A DNA stretch of 64,000 nucleotides from Opisthocomus hoazin (GCF_030867145.1 NC_134434.1:9796001-9860000), one strand, 5' to 3'. Positions 1 through 14,254 are shown, numbered from the stretch's first letter. The notes: generated from the letters alone by a model not told the origin. Numbers and translations: made by a program.

Positions 1-2620
1 ACACATCTCCACACACAGCAGCCAGCTTCTGTGGCTCAAAGACAGAGGAATGGTAAGATGTATAGGACTGAAAAAGACCTTGAGAAATTTGCCCCCTTCC
101 CCATCAGCCCCCCACCACAGATCAAAGTTATCTAGACTGTCCCATTTCCTTGGTGTAGGAGGGATTCTCGCTTTCAACTTGTCTAAGACCAGGTCCACAA
201 GGCCTGGGAAGAGAAGAGTGAATGGAGAAGCTGTTCACCAGGACCCGCTGCTTATGGCAGCACCAGCTGGCAGTTTCTGAAATAATTGTTACTTTCTCTG
301 CTTCCAAACTCTGTAGAGGTGAGAACTGGAGCAAGCAACACTGGTCTGTTAAAATGGCCATATAATTTTCATTGCCATAATAAAGAGTAATGTAAAATGA
401 AGTTAATTATTTTATGCAATAGGACAGGAATTAATCTTGTCTAAGCAACCCAGTCTGTCGTACTTCCCTACCTGCTGCAACAAGCAGTTATCTATGCAGT
501 GAGATTTTCTAGCATAGGAATGCTAACAGAAGAGTGTGCTCTGTATTGAAGACAGCCGTGGGAGTTGCACTGGCTTGCTTTTTAGCTGTATTCCCTCCCT
601 GGGTTGAGAGGTTGATGAGGCTGATGGCCAGCTTCCAGTTAACACAGTTATTTTGCTAGCTTACTTGGTAACTGTGCTGAAGATCCTGGTATTCCTGAGT
701 AATCTCGTTTTTGAAGAGGGATTCTGCTGAATCTTTGTCTGTGGAATGAAAGGAGTCAAATCTCTAGTTTGCCCTCCATGCTGGGGAAATGCCCAGACTC
801 AGGGTGCAAATCCTTAAACCAGCAGCAGGTTTGTGCCTATGCTACATGGGACAGAAACACTGCAGAGCCTAAAGCAACTTCACAGCTGGGCCACAGCTAC
901 CTCCTTTCTGCTGAGAACAAGTACCGTGACTGACTGTCGCTGCCTTGCATCTGTCTCCGGGGATGCAATAGATTTGCTGTCCCACGCATGCGTATGTGTA
1001 GTACTTCACCGCAGGGCTGAGCAAGGCTAAAAATCTTACCTGTGTATCTCCTGTCCAGCTCCTCCAAGCTGCTCAGTGTGATGAGCAGAGCCTGGTTATA
1101 TCTGTTCTCCATCTGTCCCTTCCTCCTTCATCTTCACTATCGTTAATTGTTAGCATCTGGCTTGAAAGATTGCCTCTTAGCACGATGTGGATGGGATCTT
1201 TCCACAGAGGATTAAGGCTGGAGTGGATTGACAGGAGATGCTATCCTTGCTGTGGGAAGTCTGCCAGTTGTGTGCGGGCTCAGTGCTGCTGCTCTTCCAG
1301 TTACTCCAGTTCATGTCAGGACATGGGCGGGAGTCAGCCGCAGCTCCATGCCCCCTCGGCTGGGTCCAGCTGGCCAGATGTGGCCCAGTGCACTGCATGC
1401 TGAGTTTGGGAGAGGCCTCCTGCACCCAGCTGCGGCCTGCGGCCTTTGTTGGGACTTTCAGTCCCCTTACATCAGCTGCACCATCCCATGGAGATGATGT
1501 CGTACCTGGCTCATCAGGTGGCTTCCACTGTGCGATCGCAGTACTTTAATCAGCGATGTGGATAACGATAACAGCATTGTGGGGGTGCTGGTGCTGGAGT
1601 TGCGATGTCATTTCTTACTGTGTCATGATCCCTAGGTGGCTAATGTGTCTGTAAATCACACAGATGCTGTCCTGTAGCTTTGCTTTCTGTTACTGCCTCG
1701 GCTGCCAGGATTTCATGGGACACAGAACTTCGCTTTCAGTGAAAGCATGGCCTGCTTTCCTTGTGAAGGTACTTAGTATGTATTTCTAGTGCCCTAAAGC
1801 ATAGCCAAGGGCCCTGCTAAGCTTGCTGAATCCAAGCCCTGAGAGATTATATTTATTTTTGGTTTATTTGATTTGCGTTCCCGTGGAGTCTCTGTTTTTT
1901 CCTGTACGTGCACAGGGAGCAGAGGAGAATCCCTTGGCATTTCAGAAGGTAGGAGTTTCCCCTTACCCCATTGGTCTCCTGATCTGCTCCTAACAAGTCT
2001 TTGGAACCCTTGTTGCTCTTTCCCAAAGGTTGTGTGTCCTGCAGTAACGAAGAGTATCTGTTACTTTGCAAGGACAATCTGGGGCCTGGAGGCACACTTA
2101 CTCCTTGCTGTCAGTAGCACAGGTGGTGACTCTCTTTTTGCATAGTTAGGACAGACTGGCAGAAACTTTTTGTGCTTTGAAGCTATCACACCGGGGAGGG
2201 TTACCATGTGTGTTGATGCTGGCTACAGCTATAGCTGTTGCAAAAAAGTGTTCTCCCTTCTCCCAGTCTAAGGGAAAACCTGTCTATCTAATCTGTCTCA
2301 GACTTTAAAATGCAAAGATAGCCAAGTAAAACCATCAGAATTTGTACCGAAGGGCTCAATTTTGTGGGCTGCTTGGAGGGAATGTTGAAAGATGTTCACA
2401 GGGTTTAGAAGCATTGTTGGATTTTTCTTTTTGCTTTGGTATGAAAATCCCACTGGCTGATATTCCCATGTCACTTTAAGCCATTTAAGATAACATTTCT
2501 TCTGTTTCTTTTGTTAAAACTATTCTCATTCTGGCTCGTGGGACTGCGCAAGGAGAAATTAAAACACTGCTTGGTATTTGCTTGCCTATCCTATCTGTTC
2601 TTCATCCCCAAATCCTTTCA

Positions 2621-2673
2621 GCTCTCCCCAGCTCTCCCCCTTCTCTCCCCAGCTCTCCCCCTTCTCTCCCCAG
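2621..2673 (+). repeat. C/T-rich minisatellite, 21-bp unit
   Basis: A 21-bp unit (gctctcccccttctctcccca) occurs twice in tandem at 2631-2672, preceded by a partial copy at 2621-2630. The region is a polypyrimidine tract on the + strand. Confidence 0.9.
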
Positions 2674-4659
2674 CTTGCCTTGAAGGGCTGGGAAAGCCGG
2701 CGCTGGCGCATTATGTTGCCTGTCTGATTGTTGTGGGGTTGTGTTTGTGCGGGGAAGGTCAGGAGACAAAAAGACCACCAGGCAGGGTCTGGGCGGGGGG
2801 GGGTTCACTCCCTCTCCATTCAGTCCTTGTGGCGATGGGTGGGAAGAGTCTTGTTTGCATGACAGGATTTCAGGGGCCGATTGCTTTTTGTTTAGGTTTC
2901 TTCCACGGCTGCTGCATGGGCCCTAGAGGGCTACAACAAAGGTAGAGCATATATATGAGATTCATGGGGCTGAAGCGTGCTGAGATAACCAAGAGGCGAA
3001 GCTGTCGGTGCAGGAGTGCCTTGAGCTGGAGGCAGCTACTGTGCACTTGCAGCCTGGAAACTGTCAGCGATTTGCTCTGCGTGGGGTGTTTGTGCTATGC
3101 CCACTCTTGGCTGTGGTGGGAGCCTGTGTCTGAATCCTGTGGGCTGAGATCCTTAGCTGGGTGAATGCTGTGGAAGTTTTCTTCTGTCTGTGGAATGAAG
3201 GTTGTAATGCGAAGGGACAGCTCCACGGACCTGCCACAGTGGCTGTGCTTCCCTGAATATTGCTGAGACTTCCAGCCAGTGACTTTTATTTGCAGCGTGT
3301 GCCTCCTTCCTTGCCCATCAGCCCCACACTTCTGGGAGAATCCTTGCATTTAAACAGTGCTTACTTCCTTGTCATCCCTCGGTGCAGCTCTCCCCTTACC
3401 CCCCATCCTTAGAAAGCAGCTCTGTCTGTATTTACCCCTGGTGTGCACAAAGGCAAACATTGTCAGGGATTCATTGTAACTGTCCCAATTACCCTGAGGT
3501 CATTTGCATAAGAAGATTGACTGGCCTGTGGTAGTGGCTTTGCCTTGGCTGCCTGATATGGGACACTTAGATTTGGGGAGCAGAAAAGAGCTAGAATTCC
3601 CAGGCTGGCTGTGGGATGGGGAGGGGGTGACAGTTTTGGTCCCTAACAACATGGGTGCTACAGCAGCCCTTCCTGCCAGGAGAATGGCTTGCCAGCTCCC
3701 AGCTGCTGGCAGCACAATTCTGTCTTATTCAGTTGTGATAGCTGCCAGTTTCCCAGGGATGCAGATTCAAGGAACCCTAAGCAAGCCTGAACTCCTGGCT
3801 GTCCCATCTGAGTAAATCCTTCTCCTGTATAACGTGTGTATTTATGTCTGTATTTTTAGTAAGTGTTGACCCTGCTTGAATGCTTTTAGACTAAGCAGTG
3901 AGCTGCCTTGTGTTGCAACTTCCCTCGGGCACACGTAACCTCTCCTCCTTGTGTCTGTATTTCTTCTGGAGAGCTAGCTGTTCCTGCAGGCAGGCACTAA
4001 AGGGAGAGGAAGGCAGCTAGGGTGAAGCACAGGTCAGGAAGCAGGCTGAAATGGTGTGATCTCTTGACCCAAAGCAATAGCTGGTGCTGTTAGGGCTTGC
4101 TCACACTACACCAGCTGCACAGCTCACACTCCTTTCACTGAATTAAAAATTATTGGTATTCTCTTTCCCTTCCCCCAGTGCCATATGTAACATGATCTGC
4201 CTGGGCCCGGGCTGGCAGATGGAAAAGTGAGACACTTCTATTTGCAGTAGTGGTTCTTCATGGGAAACAACTGGCCTGTGAAGCTGCAATGTTCAAGCTT
4301 GTCAGCTTTGGCAGAGCAGCCTTTCTGGAGACCCTTACAGTCCCTCTGCCACTGCTGTGTGTGTGCGTGTGCCTGCACAAACACGCATCGATCTCTTCAT
4401 CTCCCTGCTGCTTCCAGGAGAGACTCTCACACTTGGACATCTTTTCTTGTTGCTTGTGGATATCACCAAACTTAGTGTACTTCCTGGGGGTCCTTTGACC
4501 TTTACTCAATCTTAACCTCTCTGTAAAAGTTCCCCCTCTAGTATTCGGCAATTTCCAATTTTTACTAGTCGGTTATTAGGCGGCACTCTAGGAGTGCTTC
4601 ATGGAGGTGGTTGGAGCACAAGTATCTCGTCTCAACTCTAGTAGTATTTTAAGCCTCTT

Positions 4660-4720
4660 GCATCCTTGGGTGAATTACTTTGCCTCTCTGCCTTGAGTTC
4701 CCAGTTTGTGAAGTGGAACT
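4660..4720 (+). mobile_element. MIR-like (tRNA-derived CORE-SINE) relic
   Basis: The run cttgggtgaattactttgcc, then tctctgccttgag, ttcccagtttgtgaagtgg, follows the MIR core order (cttgggcaagttacttaacc ... ctcagtttcctcatctgtaaaatgg) with scattered mismatches. Its length and divergence suit an ancient copy. Confidence 0.5.
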
Positions 4721-6825
4721 CAGTCTACTGAGCCAACAGCAGTGTTACCACTGTGAATCATAAAGAGCACAAATTCTCATTTCCAAATGCACTTTGTGCT
4801 AAGACCTGATTGCTGACAGCCAGATCCCAAGTCTGTCCCCTCTATTTTTGGACCTCTCTGAGAAGGACTGATGATGCAGCCCAGATTTCTCAGGAATTCC
4901 TTTGCTGTTTCTTTGGGGTGGCCGAAGGGAGGAAAAATCCTCATGTCTTTTTCTCATCTGAGTTGCTGCTTGTGCTCTGACTCCAGGAGGCTCACATTTC
5001 TTGCCTGAAATTAACAGCATTGATGTTGTTATATTTGCTTGGTGAAAGAAACATCAAAAAAGAAGGGGGCAGAACCAGAGTCTCAAGCTGAGGCGCAGGT
5101 GGGCCCTTCGTGGTTCCTCTAGCAGCACATTAAAAGCCGGTTTGTATGTTTGACTTCCCTGATGTGTTGAAAAGGCGGCAAAGCAGGGTCAAGTCTTAGA
5201 TTAAATTTGTTTTCCTTTCCACTGTGTTTGTTTTTGAGGGCTGTGTCCTACCTTCTACTAGGTTTCTATGATCTCTCATTTTAGCTTGTGTGACAGTGGA
5301 GTCTATTTGTGCGCAACCAAAACATGAACTCCAGACACTGAATTAGCTTTTAAATGGTTGTTCCCGACAAGTATGACAGATGTTCTGAGCATGAAGTGTA
5401 AAGGGCTATGATTTAAGGCCTTACGCTATCCTTTTAGAGTGAGTCACTGTATCTTTTGCTTTGCAGTTGGGAAAATTAGATTTGGCACAGGATCAGGCAG
5501 GGGGTGACTGGTAGACATAGGAGGATAATGGATACCTTGGTGTATCTAAACCTGCACACCCGAAAGGAATGGGAATGTGTCCAGTTTTCAGCTCTGCCAG
5601 TGAGGTTCAGCTAACCAGATGTGGTGTCCTTTCTAAATGCTTTGTTTTGCCAAGCTGTGAAAAGGGTGGAGGTGGGTGAATAACGTTATGTAGAGTTTTG
5701 TTTGCAGTTCCCTAGAAGATTGGAAAAAATGCTTTTTGTTTCTCTTTGAGCAAAATATTCAATTTGACTTGAGCCAAACCGTCTGGGCACTCTAACATAA
5801 ACATAAATGCAATTTTCTAGTGAAACATTTTGAAAATGGTCATGTCCAGCGTTTTGGCGTTGTAGAATCTGAGGGAACTTCTTCTAAACAGTCAAAATTC
5901 AAAGCTAAGGCAAATTCACAGGAAAGTCTTGGTATGACTGAAATCTCCAAGTTTTTACTAGGAAAAGTTTTGTTTTGAAAAAATTATCCTGGTGTTAGAA
6001 ATGGGAGGAAAGCCCTGCAAGTAACACTGATGATAAACAATGTTTCTATGTTACACACATAGACTGCATCTTGTGCCACCTGTAGGGTAGTGTTACATTT
6101 GTGTCTCGTGGGCTGCTGCTTGTAATTATGTTGGTCCTTTGTCCCATCAGCTGTGTCCATGTCACTGGCTCAGTTTTGCTACAGCTCCCTTTGATGGGGA
6201 CCCTCCGGCCTTTGGTGGCTGCCGTTTGAGTTGCTCTGGGTTCATGAGAATTTGTTGACTGGGAGCAAAGGATTATACAGGGACAGATGACGATAACGCT
6301 GTCTGCTCCAGGCAGCTTTTCTGCTCCTGGATTAAAGTTCATGCTGTGTTGCTTGTCTCTCTCTAAGGCCTTGTCAAGTCCATGTGGGAAGCTATTCTGC
6401 CTGCACTGTTTCACTTTGTGCTGCTCAGCTCTCTCTCTGCCTCGTTTCTCCTCCCTCTTTCCCCTTCCATTCAAGTGGCATCTTTCAGCCTTCCCCATTC
6501 AGGTCTGTCTTTGCCCTCTGTCCTCTGTAAAACTTCCATGTCCTCCCTACCATTCATCACCTCTTGCTCGTTCACCTCCCTGCTTGCCTTTCTCCATTCA
6601 TCTGGGCTGCCCTCTCCTCCTGCCCCTTCCGCAGTCCTCCTTTTGTGTCTTTGCACTCCCTTCTCTGTGACTGTCTGAAGCGCGGCAGTCTGCAGTGTGT
6701 TCCATGAGGATGCTTTGCTAGAAGTTGGCCTTGAAGGGGCTAATTAATCCCCGGTGGAAGCCAGGTGGGTTTGTTTTGGGTGGATTTGTCTCTCTAGTTA
6801 CCCTGCAGGTGTAACTCTCCCCGCA

Positions 6826-6845
6826 CCCCCCCCCCCCCCCCCCCC
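6826..6845 (+). repeat. C homopolymer, 20 bases
   Basis: An uninterrupted run of 20 C follows ccgca and precedes gcattc. It is G-rich on the other strand, and sequencing may miscount its length. Confidence 0.95.
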
Positions 6846-9800
6846 GCATTCTCTTCTTGCTTCCCAGAGATACAGCATGATGCATGGATTGGAAGAGCAT
6901 TACCGTTTCCTAACCTTCCTTTTCAGTCTGGTCTTTCTGTCTCTTCCTCCTGGCTTGTTTCCCCTTTATTTGCAGTGGTTGCAGCTCTTGGGTGATTCTG
7001 GGGGGGTCATTTTGCTTTCCTCATTCCCGAGGAGCATAACATGCGTTCTCTTAATTATGGTGGCTCTCTAATTATGGTTGTTGCCTGTGCCTTCTCTGCT
7101 TCCTTCTAATCATCTGTAATGGGATTGTATCAGTTTTGGAAAGCAACCTCAGCGCTTGAGTGTGTGTTTTAGGTGTCGCCCAGCAAATAGAGCTTGTGAA
7201 ATGCAGTAGGCAGGGCTTGTTGTTTCCAAGTCTCAATGCAGCTGCGACCCTGTGCTTGTGATGCAGACACAGCAAATATGAACCACAGGCCTCTGCTGAA
7301 GGTCCACCAGCCTGCTGGGCACCCGGTCCCCTACAGCTCACACCCATGCCGCAGTGTGCAGACATCACCCCATCCTGTTGACGGAGCAGGTCTCTGCTGC
7401 ACTGTGGCAGGAAAATGAAGTGGGAGGTCTGCTTGCCTGTGGGTGCCCCTGGGGGATTCAGGTTTGAATAGTTAAACTGCATTCAAGTCACTCTGTTTAA
7501 GTAAAAGGGGAATATTAGAGCTTGGGAAGAGCACACAGGCTTGTCAGGGGAAGCAGGTGCTCTTTAAAGCATGTGTGAGCCCTGTATGCATGAGAAATCT
7601 GGTTAGTTCAGTGAAGGAGGCAGAAATGAGGTGGCGGCAGGCAAGCAGAGGGGCTCAGTGAGCGGGTGCGGGTTTGGCTGACAGGACGAGCGCTCAGTTG
7701 TGTGGGAGGCTGTGAAGGGAGCATCGGCTGCGGTGTCCCAAGGCAGTAGGGAACCCCTGGTACGGCTCAGGCAGGGCCAGGCTCAGTGAGGACTTGTCAG
7801 CGCTGTGAGAAGGAGCCTTTCCCCTGATAACTGTCTAAAAGGGGGATTTCAAACTGTGCTGTGGTGCAGTTTATTGTCAGGCTGGTGAGTGTGTGAAAGG
7901 GATTCCCTGCTCACTGTGTTTGGGCCCCACAGGGACATTACACCTCGAAGGGTACAGCTAGCCCCAAGCCAGCCCTGCGTTTTGTCACCTGCAAGGAAAA
8001 TTGCTCTGCTCCAGCTGAAAGGCTTGGGCTGGAACCTGCATGGGCAGCGCTTCGTGCTTAGTTAGTTGCATTCCTGTTGTGGAGTATTTATTAAATCATG
8101 ATTTGATTTAAAACTTCTGATAAGTTTTGTGTCTGTTTGAAAACTGTAGCAAAGAGAACCCTCAAAGCACTGTGCGTTGCTTTGCATTTGTCCCTCGTAT
8201 CCAATAAAGGCATATAAGAGGCCAAAAATACAACTTTATTGTTCTGATTTGTGGTTGTCTGTGCAGCTTTGGCACTTGGACAAATGTCTTCTACCCTTAA
8301 ACCAAAGTATATTTGACATTGTAGACATTGGAAAGGTGCAAACACTGCAGATGACACCCTCACAGTCCTCCACGCAGGGAACCCGCAGTCTGGGTGTTGT
8401 CCAGGACTGGTTTGGATAAATCTTCTAAGAAACAATGTGAACCACCACAGCTTCCAGCAGTCTGGCTCCTTACTGCAGCTGTAACCCCTGTGATCACCCT
8501 GGAAAGATACAAGCCAGGATTGCTTGCTTTCAAGTGTTTAAATGATAGAGGTTAGAGTAATAATTAATACTCCCAGCTCTGGACTCTGATTGGAACCAGC
8601 CTGTCTGGAGTACTTTTGAACTGGTTATGTCACTGGGGTGTAAAGCCAGGTGCCTGCAAGGTGTGCAGGGAATCATGCAATACCTCTGTCTCCTCTTCAC
8701 AAGGCGGCATTATATTCTGCTCCAGTTTAGCTTGGAAAGCAGAGGGGTTTCTCTGGTAGCTTTTAGTCCCCATGACTGAGCAAAGCCCAGTGTAAAATCA
8801 GGATGAGTTAAGCATGCTTCCCAGTCTGATTAGTAGGAGTTTTGCTCTGCAGTTGTTGTTCTAACCAGAAGCGTGGTTTGAATTCCAGTATAGGTGGATC
8901 ATTCTGGTTTATATGTGTGTTATGGCAGTTGTTAGTTGGGGCTTTGAATGCATCTGTTTGGCTTAAGATTTTCTGAGCCTTAACAACTTGCAGTCGGGTC
9001 AGAAGGGAACTGTTGAGTTCACATAGTGTCTCATCATGAAGGCCAGAAGATTTTCTGAGTGGTTTTCTGCTTGACCTTAGCTGTACCTTTTCTCCTAGGA
9101 AAACTTGGCAATTCAATTGTAAAACTTCTGGTGAAGTTGGCGAGCCATTTCACTTGTTAATAGTACAAATAATGAACTTTTTCTAATCTAAAACTGCCCA
9201 ATGTTGACCTCTAGCCCCTAGATGTGGTTTTACCTTTGTCATAGTGGAGAATCCTCTACTGCCAAATTTCTGTTCCCTTTGTGGTTCTTCTGGACAGTGA
9301 TCAAGTCATTGCTGAACCTTCCCTTTCACAAGCTAATGAATTGAGCCTGTCAGTGGAGCCAGTCAAACTATACCAGTAACAAAGTGCCAAATGCAGAGGT
9401 AATGTCAGGTCACATTTCCTTTTCTGAAGGCAGTGTTACCTTGAGAGCACTCTGTGTAACAAACAAGGTGCTTTTTTTTTCCCCAGAGTGACTGTTCCTG
9501 TAGGTGGCATTCCCCATCCTGTAAGCTGGCTGGCATTCTTGGCTCCTGGCCATATGGCTTTCTATTTGTTTTTACTGTAATATGTATTGTTTGCAAGCAC
9601 CCAGATTTACCAAAAGACCCAGCTCATGCTTAGTAACTTGCTGCTTTAGCTCATCTGTGAGCATGATGCAGCTCCCTTACGCTCTCTCCAAAGTCACTAA
9701 TGATCATTCTGTAGGGGCAAGAATGAATTCTCATGGGACCCCATTAGTGGCATCTCCGTGTGGTGGTAGCTCTCTAGCTTAGTTTTATTTTTGACACCTG

Positions 9801-12800
9801 TCAAATACCCAGACTTTTTAGCATGTTGAATGTGTGACAGCCCGAGTTTGTGTCACAGTAAGTCCTCAAACACAGATTTTTCTGGTGATGTCAGATGCCC
9901 TGCAGAAATCGGTTATACCAGCGATCCTGTCTTACGGTCTGCACCAAGTTTGTATTCTCATCCAAATAATATCAGCTGAACATCATCTATTTCTGGTCTA
10001 ATACCAGCCTATTCTGACTGATATTAGACCAGTCCTCCTTCAGTTATGCATTACTCAATATCTCTCATCTGTCCGTTTGCTGTGGGTTGCTATTAGGCTG
10101 ACAGACTTGCTTTGTCTCATTGAATTCTTGTCACAGCCCTGCAGTTCTGGGGTGCCTGTCACCAGGTTTGGACAGGAGTTTTGGAGCCATGGTTGGAAGG
10201 GCTGCATTACTGATTCAAAGCTAGAAGAAAGGTAAAAAGCAGATATTGATGTTCCTCCAGTGTTCCCAGACTTGCAGAAAATCAGTATTAGTACTGGCTG
10301 CTTAAAATCTTTTGGATGCAAGTTACCTTGACCTCCTGATTCAAAACTATCTAACCTGAGCAGCTGCTGTGTATCACTCTCTAGAGTTACACTTTCTGCC
10401 CCAGCAGTATCATCATCGCATGATAGAGATAATTGATTTTTGTCCAAATACAGAACAGAAACATTTCAACTACTCCTGACTATTTTGTGCTGGTATCAAC
10501 TCTGTGCTACTTTTTCCAGATAATATCAGACCAAACCCATGTTTTGAATGAGAAGACTCGTCTTCTTCATCTGTACCAGCAAAGACACTGCTGTGACAGA
10601 AGACATTGTCAATAGCAGTGAATTTTACAGAAATGCTTGTGTTTGTTTAGGTACCCTGGAGGTAAGCAGGGATCTGACTGCAGGAACTTGCCCTGAAATA
10701 CAGCCTCAGCTGAAGAGCTATTCTGACCTTTGTGTGTGTGGGGGGGGTTGTTAGTTCATTTGTTTGTTTTTTCCTCATAGCAATAGTGATTACAGCTTCT
10801 CTGTCTCCAGGCTGCGAAGCTGACTGTGCATGCTATATCTTCTATTGAGTTACATAGTCCAAATAAATGCAGCATCCCACCCAGAGCATATTGCCTCTCA
10901 GCTCTGAATGAAGTGGCTTACACATTGTGTCCCCCCACAATGCAGAAGCACTGAGAGGTCTAATTAATAATGATACAGGATTTTGAGATTCTCCCAGAAG
11001 ACATGACTTAAAACACATAAAAAATGATTATGTGGCGATAAATGAGAATATCATTTGTCATGGTAGTATGGGTATTGCTGTTTTCAGCTTTTGATATTTA
11101 ATGCCTTACACTATCTAGATGAAAAGGGGGTTTTGTTTTAATTAGTATGTAGAACTGATTGCCTCAGGAGATTGTGGAGCCCTAAAAATAGAGGAATTCA
11201 AAAGGGAGAGCAAGAGATTGGACATTTGTACGTATAACAATGTCTGGGCCAGTACTGACAAGCAGAGCTGGAAGGAGTGTTAAACCTCTTGCCTAAGGAT
11301 TTAAGAGAAGGTTTTAGCTGTTAGGGTGGGTTTGGTCATGGCAGCCACTAAGTGATCCCTTGTGGGCTTCACCTTGTCCACAATCTCAGAAAGGTGCGGG
11401 TAGTCAGCGCGAGAGCTGGGCTGGGGATGGGAGATACATGACTTGCCAGTCTGGGCCTTAACCTGCCCAGCTTGTTGCTGCAGCTGAGGACATCTATCCA
11501 GCAAAATGTGCAAGGCGCTCAGTGCTGGATCAAGATTAAAAATTACATTTCCACCTAAAAAAACATCCACCACTTTTTAGAGTGCCTCAGCTTCTTTCCA
11601 TTAGTCTTAATGCACCTACATAAATAATAGAACAGGAAGAAGCAGAGCTGGGGAAGGCTCAGTCTATAAACACGTCTCTTTGCATTAAGCCTTGTGGCAT
11701 AATGGAGGGCATCTCCTGCCATCCATGCTGTCTCGTTAATAGTGAAATTATCTCCCTCACTTTCAGGGCTGTATCTCCTTCCTTGTCAGCGCTGCTGATA
11801 ATAGGAGCTTCTATTTACCCTGGCTTCTTTCTGGGGAGCGGCTTTGGTTTCAAAGCCAGCACAGTGGCATATTTTGAATAATTTAGTTCCGGGTGGCTTG
11901 AACACTGTGTGTAATTCCCCAGCTGAGACTGGAGGCTGATTCCTGTGAGTGTTCTGCCAGGAGGCTGTCCTGGAGAGAGGCAGTGGGATCGCTCTGTGAT
12001 GGGTTGGTTGTTGAGATGGCAGAGGACTGAAAGCTAGCTCAACAGGTCCTGTGAATGCATCTCAGCTCTGTCCTCTCTTAGTATGTTAGCAAGGACTTGC
12101 AGCAAGAAATCCACAGGCAGAGGAAGGATAGGAGAGCGAGTTGCCTTAAAAGTGTGTCTGGAGACAGAAACATGGATTTGGGTGAGCATGATGGCTTCGC
12201 CAGCGAGCTGTGGGTCAGAAATTCCTGGGGTTCTCCAAATATAGGATTTGCTTGGTCTATGGTGGCTTGCAGCAGGGGTCTGAACCTCCGTGGAGTCAAG
12301 GAGTTCAGTGTGTTGTCCAGCTGTCATTGGCTTTGGAAAGTCCAATAGGTTTCTGTACATGAAACCTTGGCAGAAGGCCAGCTCTGTTCATATTGCCCCT
12401 GTGCTGCTTGGCCTTGTGGCTCACTAACTGCCCTTTGCCACTGTGGTTACTATCCAGTCACGCTCTGTAAGTGCTCCACAGCCCTCACCGTGCTGGATCA
12501 TGCAGGCACAGGTACTTTGCTTGTGCCTTGTAGATGGGGAAGTAAAGAGGCGCCTGTGCCTGTGGTCACTGCAGAAACCTTGGCAATACCTGGTCCTAAA
12601 GCCCTCTTCCCTGTCTGCCTAACAACTGAGCAGTGGTGCACTCCTGAATCATTTTATGCTTTTTATTCTCCCGTTCCTGTTGAATCTGTGCTTCCAGCGT
12701 CTGTTTAGATGAAGTGCTTTTGCAGAAGGTAACAACAGATGGTAGTAATGTAGGTCCCTCACTTGTCTTTGTGCCTAAGACAGTAGCAGAAACAAATTAG

Positions 12801-14254
12801 AGCAGAAATGTCTCTGCAGATTGGTCAGCTAGCTGATGGACCTGGTCCTTCAGGCCACTCTGCTCTTCAAGGAAAAGGGAATATTATAGCAGTTCCCTCC
12901 ATCTCCACTTTGCCATTTTGCTGCATGCAGAGACACTTACCCAAATCCTGGTGACGGGACATCTGCTCTGTGAACCCCTCCCTGGCCAGGTGAACACTGA
13001 GCTGGGTAGCTCTGTCCTCTCACTGCAGCTTTCTGGGGAGCGGATCTGTCTGGGGGCCCTGCTTGGTGACTTAGTGAGGGAATATGCTCCATGCTTAAAT
13101 GCAATCTGGCTTTTGAGAGCTGGGTGATGTTTCCAGCCCTCGGGTTCACATCAGGTCAAAGCAATCTAACATGCTCTAAAAGTACTGCTGGACAGCCCTT
13201 AATCACTTAATATTGTCTGGGCAGTGGTGGGTAAATTCATTATTTACAGGGGAAGAGAGTGTGCGTCACTGGAGTCAGCACTGATGCTTCACCCCACGTG
13301 TTCAGGCAGCTCAGATTAGGTGACTTAATGGTGAGAAGCTGGATTTCAAGGTGGAGGGGTAAGCACTTACCTTTGACTGGCCTTACTCTCTACTGGATTA
13401 GGGTTTCTCCTCTCATGTGCACCTCCCACTATTGGAAGAGAGAGCAGGATCATTAAGCTGCTTGGAAGATCACCACCACAAGGCAGTGATGAAACTCCTG
13501 TTATAACAGCCCCTGCTTTTTACCCTCTCATTTGTATTATAAGGCACACTTTCATCTCCTGCCTTGTCATTCCTTTACTCTTCATCAAAGCTGTAAATGC
13601 TACATATACTATTGCCACATTGTTGTTTTGGTGTTTTAAAACAAACAAACAAAAACCCCACACCACCAAAAAAAACCCCTCTCGCTAACTCACAGCATGA
13701 CCTCAGAGGCTGTGGATAAGTAGAGAACGGGGTCTAGTAAAATGTGTGACTATCCTGAGGAGAGTTTCAGTGCCTGTCTTAAATGTCTTTTTCACAGCTT
13801 CAGCTTGGAGTCTGTCAATTCCATGTACTGACTTGGAGACTCTTGATTTAACTTCAGCATGGTCGTTGAGGCTGGAGGTGGTCTGACTGTTTCCAAAGCT
13901 TGTTAGCATCCCTAGATTGCAGAGGCTATGCCATCTAACAGTCTCAGTTCAAATCCAGCAAAGCTCAGAGTGGTTGCTGAAACCCTTGGAGATGAACAGA
14001 TTTTGCATGGGATTGACTCCCCCTTTCCAGTGGGAAAGGACCTACATGTGAACAAGAAGCAGGCCTACTACTGATAGCTCTTTTCTGGTGGGATATAAGG
14101 CAGGAGCTGTCATTTCCATGTAACAGGAGGGAAAACTATAGCTCAGGGCAATTTATTTCCAGAATCTGCCTCTTAGTCTGTAGCAGGGCTGGGGTCAGTG
14201 CCAGGAGGCCTGACTGCCAGAGCAGTCTCTCCCAGAAGTGAAGGTATCACTGGG

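Noticed and set aside
2511-2945. 144-codon + strand open frame
   Set aside because: It spans the C/T tandem repeat, which lacks stops in this frame, and gives leucine/proline repeats with no conserved domain or splice context.
6046-6498. 150-codon minus-strand open frame
   Set aside because: The stretch is the reverse of C/T-rich sequence and yields Arg/Lys/Glu-rich protein. No domain, start context or partner exon.
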